From contig NZ_JAFFPZ010000009.1 of NCBI RefSeq assembly GCF_016918505.1, positions 1-64,000 of the forward strand: a stretch of DNA of 64,000 bases. The letters run 5' to 3'. Positions 56,653 to 64,000 of this stretch are shown here, in pieces (the stretch's first letter is position 1; each line of letters begins with the position of its first letter). Made by a program: the position numbers and the translations under genes. Source of the stretch: Desulforhopalus vacuolatus. GTDB lineage: Bacteria; Desulfobacterota; Desulfobulbia; Desulfobulbales; Desulfocapsaceae. A model generated the notes under the pieces. That model worked only from the letters and a program-made list of their open reading frames with translations, was not told the DNA's origin and did no database searches.

Positions 56653-58194
56653 TCACACCGGTTTTGGCTTGCTGGGAGAAATCAGGATCGGTTCCTCAGA
56701 TGGACTCTGGGGGAGACGAGGCATATCAGTTATGAGGTTTTTCTCTGCGGTTTTGGTTTTATCCGAATTTTTGTTACTGAAGAGCTGGCTTTTGTCCCTC
56801 AGACGGCGGTATCGACAGCCATGCAGCGGGGGACGGGGAATCTGACACTGAAACCGGTTGGTGATACTTAAGAGACAGGTTGGCATTTTCTCAAACTCTA
56901 CTCCGACATTGGTGGTCTCCTCTGTGACGTTGACGTTTCGCACCCGGCAGTTGATCATCTGCTCTTCTTTGATCCCAGGCAGCAGACAACGCAACAGCAT
57001 TAGTGTTCCGGGCTTTATCACCGGCATGGGGCGCTCCGGGTGGTGTTTGATCTGACAGAGACTGCCTGCTGCGCTGATATTGATCAAGGCCCCGTAAAAC
57101 TCTCTATTATTCTCAAAGTGGAAGGTAGAAGGGAGAAAGATTGAGGTCCGTTTTGCCTTGCGCAGTTCATAGCAGTGCAACACAGATGGATATTCGAAGA
57201 TGAGCAGGGGGGTTGTGCCCCGAACCTGCTGAAGCAAACGTGTCTTGAACATCCACGTCCGTCCATTGTGGATAAATTTGATGAGGACACGATCCATTTT
57301 ATCCATATCGCTGTCAAAATCTCGTTCCGGTTGCGGGGTGGTAACGATAAAATAGTTGTCCTGTAACATACCCGCAACGGTGGCGGAGAGAGGCGTTTGA
57401 TTCCCCTGCAGCTGCAGTGTCACAGTTGTTCCAGAGTGCACCGAAACCGGAGTATCGAGAGTGAAGAAGTGTTTCCGGACAAGCTGATGCTTCCGGGCGT
57501 ACCCGGTCCCTGAATCTCTTTTCTCCTGTTCGGAGCGCTTTTCGAAGGCCTCCATAATAAGTTCCAGCCCGGGTCGATGAATTCGCAAGCCGCGTTGATC
57601 GTTGAAAAAGCGCAGCCTGAGCTGGAGGTCCGGCCATCCCATGATCTCCAACGCGGCTTCTTCTCCAGTAAGGGCTTCTGTTTCAGCATCGATGAGGGTT
57701 CCGTTTTTCAGGAACAGCCAGCCTTTTTTGCCAACCGGGCCTGCTGCCTCAAGGGTGCAGGTGGTGTGCTCACTTTTGAGAATTTGCAGATAACTGTGCA
57801 AAGGGATGCTCTGCAGCGGGCCATACTCTTTTACCTCAAGCAGACTCTTTGCTTTGAGCACCAGATTATCGCCGACCAGTGGCAGTGGAATACAGGCGCT
57901 GGCTCCGTTGGTCAGAACCATTTCCTGGATGGTTCTGAGTCGTCGGGCAGTTACCACAATGAAGGGCAGCCAGGGGAAGCGGTGTGTGAGTCGGGAGATC
58001 GTCTTTTCAGGGGATTCGCCTGTAGCAGGGAGTTCAAGGATAACAAGTCCGACACTGCGACTGCTTATCAGTTTGCCAGGATCGGTCCCGGCACCTGCCG
58101 AGAGCAGCAGAGGGCACGCCTCCCAGCCTTCAAGCTGACGGGTGAGTTGCTCTTTAACTTTCGGTGTGTGGGTGAAAAGCAGTATAGTGTGCAT
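56653..58194 (-). CDS. PilZ-domain protein with DUF4388 and pseudo-receiver domains
   Basis: 513 residues. N-terminal receiver-like region (about 1-118) where the phosphoacceptor position is Glu54 (VILELP) and the conserved Lys is missing, so it should not be phosphorylated. Residues about 125-215 look like a DUF4388/PATAN domain (GPLQSIPLHSYLQILKSEHT, GWLFLKNGTLIDAE). A YcgR-N-like segment (about 240-335) is followed by a PilZ domain with Arg345-x3-Arg349 and NISAAG (372-377), the cyclic-di-GMP site. A low-complexity Lys/Pro/Ser tail ends the chain. Likely a c-di-GMP effector; output unknown. Confidence 0.82.
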   Translation of the reverse strand: MHTILLFTHTPKVKEQLTRQLEGWEACPLLLSAGAGTDPGKLISSRSVGLVILELPATGESPEKTISRLTHRFPWLPFIVVTARRLRTIQEMVLTNGASACIPLPLVGDNLVLKAKSLLEVKEYGPLQSIPLHSYLQILKSEHTTCTLEAAGPVGKKGWLFLKNGTLIDAETEALTGEEAALEIMGWPDLQLRLRFFNDQRGLRIHRPGLELIMEAFEKRSEQEKRDSGTGYARKHQLVRKHFFTLDTPVSVHSGTTVTLQLQGNQTPLSATVAGMLQDNYFIVTTPQPERDFDSDMDKMDRVLIKFIHNGRTWMFKTRLLQQVRGTTPLLIFEYPSVLHCYELRKAKRTSIFLPSTFHFENNREFYGALINISAAGSLCQIKHHPERPMPVIKPGTLMLLRCLLPGIKEEQMINCRVRNVNVTEETTNVGVEFEKMPTCLLSITNRFQCQIPRPPLHGCRYRRLRDKSQLFSNKNSDKTKTAEKNLITDMPRLPQSPSEEPILISPSKPKPV

Positions 58195-58298
58195 TGACTG
58201 TCTTTAATTATAACGGGTGGTTTTGCATGACACCCTTTTTTGCTGGCATTTCAGGATTTCATGGGCAGTATATTTTCCAGCCCTCCAATATGTTCTTA

Positions 58299-58307
58299 TG
58301 GTATAAT
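58299..58307 (+). promoter_or_regulatory. Extended -10 promoter upstream of tgt
   Basis: TGGTATAAT is a perfect extended -10 (TG-N-TATAAT), about 145 bases before the tgt start. No good -35 box, which is normal for extended -10 promoters. Confidence 0.5.
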
Positions 58308-58362
58308 AAGAGATACTGTCTGGAAAGAGAAAAAAGCAAATGATCATCCTGTTTTCTTGTAA

Positions 58363-59568
<1,206 letters not shown>

Positions 59569-59626
59569 GTATCTTTGTACATTTTAACCCTATAATTTTT
59601 TCCACACTTATCTGAGGAGGTCTTTC

Positions 59627-59983
59627 ATGTTTACAGGTGTTGCTTATGCAGCCGACGCTGCCGCAGGCGGTGCCCCCAGCGCACTCGGGTCGTTTGTCCC
59701 TTTGATCCTGATTGGTGTTGTTTTTTACTTTCTGCTTATCCGTCCGCAACAGAAAACGGCAAAGCTCCATCAGCAGTTCCTTGCTTCTCTGAAGCGGGGT
59801 ATCCGTGTTGCCACCACTGGTGGAGTAATTGGTACCATCGTCGACATCAGCGACCTTGTGATTACCCTTGAGGTTGCCGAGGGTGTAAAGATCGACGTTA
59901 CCCGTTCCTCTATCGCCGGTCAGATAGATAAAAAAGGCGAACCGGTTGGTGTAAAGAAAGACGACAAAAAAAAGATTGGTTGA
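59627..59983 (+). CDS. yajC: Preprotein translocase subunit YajC
   Basis: 118 residues. One N-terminal transmembrane helix (about 25-45, LIGVVFYFLLIRPQQKTAK) with the RPQQK motif at its cytosolic edge, then a small beta domain (IRVATTGGVIGTIVDISDLVITLEVAEGVKI). Works with SecDF-YidC. Strong AGGAGG before the ATG. A terminator follows, so secDF are not co-transcribed here. Confidence 0.95.
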   Translation: MFTGVAYAADAAAGGAPSALGSFVPLILIGVVFYFLLIRPQQKTAKLHQQFLASLKRGIRVATTGGVIGTIVDISDLVITLEVAEGVKIDVTRSSIAGQIDKKGEPVGVKKDDKKKIG

Positions 59984-60022
59984 GCCAGTTGCTGATTCCC
60001 CGGCGGGGATGAGCAGTTTTTG

Positions 60023-60060
60023 GAGCCGGATTCTGCAGAAGAATCCGGCTCTCTCTTTTT
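60023..60060 (+). terminator. Terminator between yajC and rnhA
   Basis: 12-bp stem GAGCCGGATTCT with AGAATCCGGCTC, 5-base loop, followed by TCTCTTTTT. Confidence 0.9.
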
Positions 60061-60074
60061 AGGGGAGAGGAAGA

Positions 60075-60779
60075 GTGGCGAAAAAGAAATTTTATGCTGT
60101 TGCTGTCGGCAGCAAGACCGGTATTTATACTGACTGGCCAAGTGCGGAAAAGCAGGTGAAGGGCGTGGCCGGTGCCAAATATAAAAGTTTTCCCACTGAA
60201 AGAGAGGCGAAATCCTTTCTGGAAAATCCCGTTTACAACAAAAAGCCCACCGGGCCAAAGAAAAAGAAGACGGTGGCGAGGGTATCAAAACCTCCCCTGG
60301 CTGACAACGCAGTGCTGATCTATACCGATGGCGGAAGTATCAATAATCCGGGTCCCGGCGGTTACGGAACTGTTATTGAGATGGATGGCGACCGGCGTGA
60401 GCTCTCCGGCGGTTTTCGTCTGACCACCAACAACCGCATGGAAATGACCGCTGCTCTTGTTGCTCTTGAAGCGGTGGCGGAGTGCGGCAGGCCTGTTTGT
60501 CTCCACTCCGACTCACGCTATCTCGTCAATGGTATAACCCGCGGCTGGGCGAAAGGATGGCGAAAGAGGGGATGGAAGAAGAGTGACGGTGAACCGGCGC
60601 TCAACGCCGACCTCTGGGCACGTCTGCTGGTACTGGTGGAAGGAATGGAGGTGCAGTTTTACTGGGTGAAGGGACACGCTGGCAATCCTCTCAACGAGCG
60701 CTGTGACCAGCTTGCGGTGGCTGCGGCGAGGGGGAATCCGCAGGCGGTAGATGCCGAGTATGAAAAGAATGTTGCCTGA
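60075..60779 (+). CDS. rnhA: Ribonuclease HI with N-terminal RNA/DNA-hybrid-binding domain
   Basis: 234 residues from a GTG at 60075 (GGGAGAGG just upstream). Residues about 4-50 are an RNaseH1_N/viroplasmin-like domain ([25 protein letters not shown]), as in eukaryotic RNase H1. The catalytic domain has Asp in IYTDGGS, Glu in [10 protein letters not shown], Asp in [11 protein letters not shown] and Asp in NERCDQLA. Degrades RNA of RNA-DNA hybrids. Lys-rich linker at 55-70. Confidence 0.95.
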   Translation: MAKKKFYAVAVGSKTGIYTDWPSAEKQVKGVAGAKYKSFPTEREAKSFLENPVYNKKPTGPKKKKTVARVSKPPLADNAVLIYTDGGSINNPGPGGYGTVIEMDGDRRELSGGFRLTTNNRMEMTAALVALEAVAECGRPVCLHSDSRYLVNGITRGWAKGWRKRGWKKSDGEPALNADLWARLLVLVEGMEVQFYWVKGHAGNPLNERCDQLAVAAARGNPQAVDAEYEKNVA

Positions 60780-60808
60780 AGAGTGCTGGACGTTGCTGTA
60801 GAAGAAAG

Positions 60809-60845
60809 ATGGCCCTCGGGAAAATTTTCCGGCGGCCATTTTGCT
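60809..60845 (+). terminator. Terminator after rnhA
   Basis: ATGGCC with GGCCAT enclosing an inner GGAAAATTTTCC palindrome, then TTTTGC. Imperfect but long stem. Confidence 0.65.
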
Positions 60846-60983
60846 TTGCGACCAACACTGAGGGCAAAACTTAGACTTATGGATACCCTTATATCACGGG
60901 TGAGTTTCCTGCAGGAGATTCTGCAAAATACTCCCGCAGGTCATGGAGTGCTGAGAGCCTGCCACTCTTCAGGGTACCTTGAA

Positions 60984-61262
60984 TAATGCCATTTACATTT
61001 TGTATTAACCAGATAACACAACTGCGTGGAAATCTTTTTTGGCTATTACGAATGGATAAACAGGATGTAAAACGAGCATAACTTAATAGAAATGGTTTAA
61101 TCATGCGAAAAAGGGCATTTTTTATAAAAGCGTAACTTCTTAAAGTTTTTTTGCCTTTATTCGCATGTTTCGAGCTTTCCTTTGGCAAAAAGTTTTTCGC
61201 TGTTCCGTCTTTTGCTTTTCCCTGTCTCCCGTCTCCTTTCTCCCGTCTCCCTTTCCCTGCTT
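60984..61262 (+). repeat. Family B repeat ending at the VOC gene stop
   Basis: Nearly identical to 28745-29024: ACATTTTGTATTAACCAG, AACAGGATGTAAAACGAGC, AATGGTTTAATCATGCG, GGCATTTTTTATAAAAGCG and the CCCTGTCTCCCGTCTCC block. It is preceded by GGGTACCTTGAAT (60974), a family A end, so the two families meet here. Confidence 0.75.
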
Positions 61263-61682
61263 TTACCACTCTCCGATATTTCCCATGCTCTTCCACGGTT
61301 CCATCGGAGGCAGAGCGTTTCCCTTCTGCAGCAGCTCAATACTGATCTTGTCCGGGCAACGGATAAATGCCATATTCCCATCTCTCGGCGGTCGCAGAAT
61401 GGTGACTCCGTCATCCATCAGTTTCTGGCAGAAGTCATAGATATTATCTACTTCAAAAGCCAGATGGCCAAAGTTACGGCCACAACTGTACGGGTTCTTC
61501 TCATCCCAGTTCCAGGTGAGTTCTACCTCTGGTTCTCCCTTTGCGGTGGCAAGGTAGATGAGAGAGAAGCGTTCCTCTTCAAAATCTTTGCGGCGGGTCT
61601 GTTGCAGACCAAGTTTTTTTTCATAGAAATCGAGGGATTTATTGAGATCGAGCACTCGGATCATGGTGTGCAGATATTTCAC
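61263..61682 (-). CDS. VOC-family protein, glyoxalase I-like
   Basis: 139 residues. Two beta-alpha-beta-beta-beta units of the vicinal oxygen chelate fold. The metal ligands of glyoxalase I are at the expected places: His5, Glu54, His73 and Glu116. [13 protein letters not shown] and the [12 protein letters not shown] segment fit lactoylglutathione lyase, which detoxifies methylglyoxal. Whether it uses glutathione here is not known. ATG at 61682 follows AAGGAGAATACTG. The stop codon abuts a family B repeat. Confidence 0.88.
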   Translation of the reverse strand: MKYLHTMIRVLDLNKSLDFYEKKLGLQQTRRKDFEEERFSLIYLATAKGEPEVELTWNWDEKNPYSCGRNFGHLAFEVDNIYDFCQKLMDDGVTILRPPRDGNMAFIRCPDKISIELLQKGNALPPMEPWKSMGNIGEW

Positions 61683-61737
61683 AGTATTCTCCTTTTTGAA
61701 AAGTTACGTTTTTATATAATACCATTTACACTTTGTA

Positions 61738-62036
61738 TTGACCAGAGAACGCGACTACGTAGACATCTTTTTTTGGCGATGACGAATGAGTAATAATTCG
61801 TGTTTATCCGTGATTCCTTTTGCATTTTGTAACCACGAATGGACACGAATTTTCACGAACAGGGACAACGCATTAAACGAAAACGTTTGTATCCGAAGTT
61901 AAGCCGTACGGTGCACCAGGAGTATTATGAATAAAATTGGCTACCACGGAAAACACGGAAGGACACGGAAAACATCAATTACCTCAAAGCAGGCAACAGA
62001 CCGAATTCAACCACAAGGGCATTCTCTTATGGTTTT
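61738..62036 (+). repeat. Family C repeat, right copy of the inverted pair
   Basis: Reverse complement of 56211-56524 with scattered differences. It includes AACCACGAATGGACACGAA, CATTAAACGAAAACGTTTG, AAACACGGAAGGACACGG and GAATTCAACCACAAGGGC. A third shorter ACGAAT-ACACG stretch follows at 62040-62095. The rest of the gap to the tRNA (62096-62326) shows nothing recognised. Confidence 0.8.
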
Positions 62037-62326
62037 TTCAGTAATAATTCGTGTTTATTCGTGTCCATTCGTGGTTCCTTTTGTCGTTTGTAACCACGAT
62101 TCTCTTCGAAACTTTGATATCTTCCAGTATCTTCACCACTATTTGTTCTCAGGAAAATTGATGAAAACGAGACAGTCGGGGCAGATCTTTCCAATGCCCC
62201 ACAGTGAAAAAGGAGGAGAGGACGTCTGAGTGGAAAAGAGGGCAACAGTATGGAGTCTGGCTCTGTCGGGTGGAATATCAAGCTGATAAATGGAGTTTGG
62301 AGAAGAGAGAACTGCAGAGAAAAAAA

Positions 62327-62401
<75 letters not shown>

Positions 62402-62427
62402 TCACTAATACGACAATGAAGTTCAGT

Positions 62428-62456
62428 TTTCTAACAAAAAATAGTCTACATGTCAA
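62428..62456 (-). promoter_or_regulatory. Promoter of the tRNA-Gly gene
   Basis: Minus strand TTGACA (62456-62451), 17-base spacer, TAGAAA (62433-62428). The -35 box is perfect and the spacing ideal; the tRNA begins about 27 bases after the -10 box. Confidence 0.7.
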
Positions 62457-62505
62457 GTGCTTACGATAAAAAAATGACATAAAGATATTTTGAATAGTAC
62501 CATTT

Positions 62506-63837
62506 TCACTTCAGGTGAGTCTCTGTTGAGAGAGACTCCGGCTGCATGTTATAAAACCACCCCAAAAGGTCAGTGCGGGAGACAATGCCCAGGACCTCAT
62601 CATCCTGCACTACAGGCAGATAACCGATCTCCTCGTCTATTATGATGCGCGCCACCTGCATTGGGGAGGTGTCCGGCCTGGTGGTAGTGATATCGCGGGT
62701 CATGAAAGCCTTCACCGGTGCCTGCCACTGTTTTTGTTTTTTTACCCTCTTTAAGTCGGAGAGGACAATCATGCCACAGATCTTCTTCCCCTCCATTACC
62801 GGAAGGCCTCGAATTCCCTGCTTATCCATGATTATTTTCACCTTTTCCATGCTTGTGTCTGGTGATACTGAGATGACCGGAGAAGACATAATCGAGGCGA
62901 TGGTAATCTGGTTGGCAGTATTGTGGCACAGCAGAGATTTAATATGCTTTTCACTTTCTTCGGGAGTTGCAATCGTATTCTTTACCGTTGCCGAGCCTGC
63001 CCCCGGGTGGCCGCCTCCACCGAACTCGCTGAGAATTTTTCCGATATTGATCGCCTCCACTGTACTGCGCCCGATAATGGTGTGGTAATGGCCGAGATCG
63101 TAGATGCCAAAGATGGCCTCTACCCCCATCACCCGGCGGCAGAGGCTGACCACCTCAGCCAGCTCGGGCACCTTGCTCCGCATGGAAATGCGGTGAAAGC
63201 CCACGGAATGGCCGTGGACGGTGAGGCGGCGGGTGGCCTGCGTCATCTTGAAGAAGGCGTCCTTCTGGCCTTTTTCATAGGGAGGATTGAGAAAGAAGCG
63301 GGCGACGTTGAGGTCGGCACCGTGCTCAAGAAGCAGAGCTGCAGCACGGGCATCGTCAGGGGTGGTGGAGGGAAAGGTGAGGTGGCCGGTGTCCTCATAG
63401 AGACCGATAAGGAAGACCGTCGACTCCAGCGGTGAGAGGTTACGCAGTGGTTCCTGCGGCATCTTGCGCATGAAGAGACTTATGGTGGCTCCAATATGTT
63501 CACGGTATTCAAGGTCGCCAGAGATGTCTCCCGGTGTTGTCATGTGATGGTCCCAGAGATCAATGTGCAGTCCGTCACGACCGCGCAGCTTCTCCATGCG
63601 ATCAAGGCGGTACCAGTGATTGGTGTCCACTACGGTGAGACGATGTACAGCCTCGAAATCAACATCTCCCGGCCCGATGAGGTTAAAGGCACTCTTGTGC
63701 GTGGAGAGAAATTGATCGACGTTTCTGTTGACTGAAGAGGGTATGACGCCCACGGATCCCGGGTAGAAGAGGGTGCCCGCAATGACCGAGGCAAGGGCGT
63801 CAAAGTCAGTATTTTTATGAGTGGTTACAATATGCAT
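62506..63837 (-). CDS. DHH/DHHA1 phosphoesterase with CBS pair
   Basis: 443 residues if it starts at 63837 (MHIVTTHKNTDFDALASV); in-frame ATGs at 63885 and 63972 would lengthen it and none has a clear ribosome site. DHH domain: DFDA near the start, VVDTNH, DHH in LWDHHMT, and YEDTGHLTF. DHHA1 with GGGGHPGAGSA (about 275-285). CBS pair about 305-435 (IMSSPVISVSPDTSMEKV, FMTRDITTTRPDTSPMQV). In deltaproteobacteria this module is usually joined to a C-terminal CCA/poly(A) nucleotidyltransferase; here it ends right after the CBS pair. Possible roles are nanoRNA or cyclic dinucleotide hydrolysis regulated by adenine nucleotides. Confidence 0.85.
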   Translation of the reverse strand: MHIVTTHKNTDFDALASVIAGTLFYPGSVGVIPSSVNRNVDQFLSTHKSAFNLIGPGDVDFEAVHRLTVVDTNHWYRLDRMEKLRGRDGLHIDLWDHHMTTPGDISGDLEYREHIGATISLFMRKMPQEPLRNLSPLESTVFLIGLYEDTGHLTFPSTTPDDARAAALLLEHGADLNVARFFLNPPYEKGQKDAFFKMTQATRRLTVHGHSVGFHRISMRSKVPELAEVVSLCRRVMGVEAIFGIYDLGHYHTIIGRSTVEAINIGKILSEFGGGGHPGAGSATVKNTIATPEESEKHIKSLLCHNTANQITIASIMSSPVISVSPDTSMEKVKIIMDKQGIRGLPVMEGKKICGMIVLSDLKRVKKQKQWQAPVKAFMTRDITTTRPDTSPMQVARIIIDEEIGYLPVVQDDEVLGIVSRTDLLGWFYNMQPESLSTETHLK

Positions 63838-64000
63838 ATACACGAAGATGTAGTTTTTTTGGCAGCCGTTGTGCGTATCAGCCATCTGCTTCTTTACGCT
63901 TTCCAGCGGCGGTAACAGTTGAGTGTTTGACTTATACACTGGGCACGTAAACTTATCAAGAGAATCCGGCATATATATTTTTGCCAGTTCGGCAAGTGTT

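Noticed and set aside
61900-62230. Small protein-coding frame beginning near 61927
   Set aside because: It lies within the family C inverted repeat and reads through ACGAAT-ACACG units; the frame has no counterpart ribosome site or domain.

Overview
The window reads as a chromosomal segment of a Gram-negative bacterium, most likely a Desulfobacterota (former deltaproteobacterial) relative of the Desulfobulbales. This is inferred from gene content and protein style; no marker was searched. The support is a type IV pilus assembly operon (pilMNOP plus secretin), a sigma-54 two-component pair, lipoproteins with lipoboxes, an acnB-type aconitase, a DHH/DHHA1-CBS protein of the sort seen in deltaproteobacteria, and rpsA followed by an IHF/HU gene. 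Gene density is high and most genes are housekeeping.

Layout. 0-10.4 kb: radical SAM protein, J-domain protein, NtrC-type regulator and its histidine kinase, a 624-residue helical-repeat protein, a SanA-like envelope protein, a universal stress protein gene bracketed by 211-bp inverted repeats, and glyQ. 10.5-14.5 kb: CoA-binding protein, uvrA, secB. 14.5-21.9 kb (minus strand): pilM, pilN, pilO, pilP, then the secretin function split over two genes (AMIN/secretin-N/TPR protein and a lipoprotein secretin), then an unknown lipoprotein. 22.2-25.2 kb: lepB, pyrB, pyrC. 25.5-28.1 kb: acnB. 29-35.8 kb (minus): PHP phosphatase, MFS transporter, polar amino-acid ABC transporter parts (two permeases and a binding protein, no ATPase) and an AMP-forming acyl-CoA/ACP ligase. 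35.9-41.8 kb (minus): rmuC, HIT protein, clpA, clpS, holA. 42.4-46.4 kb: ilvD, and divergently a PilT-like ATPase overlapping a zinc-ribbon/receiver-like protein. 46.6-56.1 kb: DEAD-box helicase, rpsA, IHF/HU, a threonylcarbamoyl-AMP synthase, guaB-guaA, a NYN-cold-shock-like protein and MscS. 56.6-64 kb: a PilZ protein, tgt-yajC-rnhA, a VOC (glyoxalase-like) protein, tRNA-Gly(GCC) and a DHH-CBS protein.

The intergenic DNA is the most unusual part. At least two families of short dispersed repeats fill the gaps. Family A (about 44-240 bp) has ends close to GGGWACCTTGAA / TTCAAGGTNCCC and at least eight copies. Family B (about 110-280 bp) has ends close to ATACCATTT / AAATGGTAT and carries a polypurine/polypyrimidine stretch. 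A third, about 300 bp long, occurs as an inverted pair at 56.2 and 61.7-62.0 kb. Copies repeatedly sit on or next to stop codons: sanA, usp, acnB and the ABC binding-protein gene all end in or against a repeat terminus. The two family A copies around usp face each other and make a structure like a compound miniature transposon carrying a cargo gene, located where glyS would be expected after glyQ.

No CRISPR array, phage, rRNA or transposase gene was seen. Motility/surface functions (pilus assembly, PilT-like ATPase, PilZ protein) are scattered over three loci in the window and may work together, but only the pilM-to-secretin block is an evident operon.
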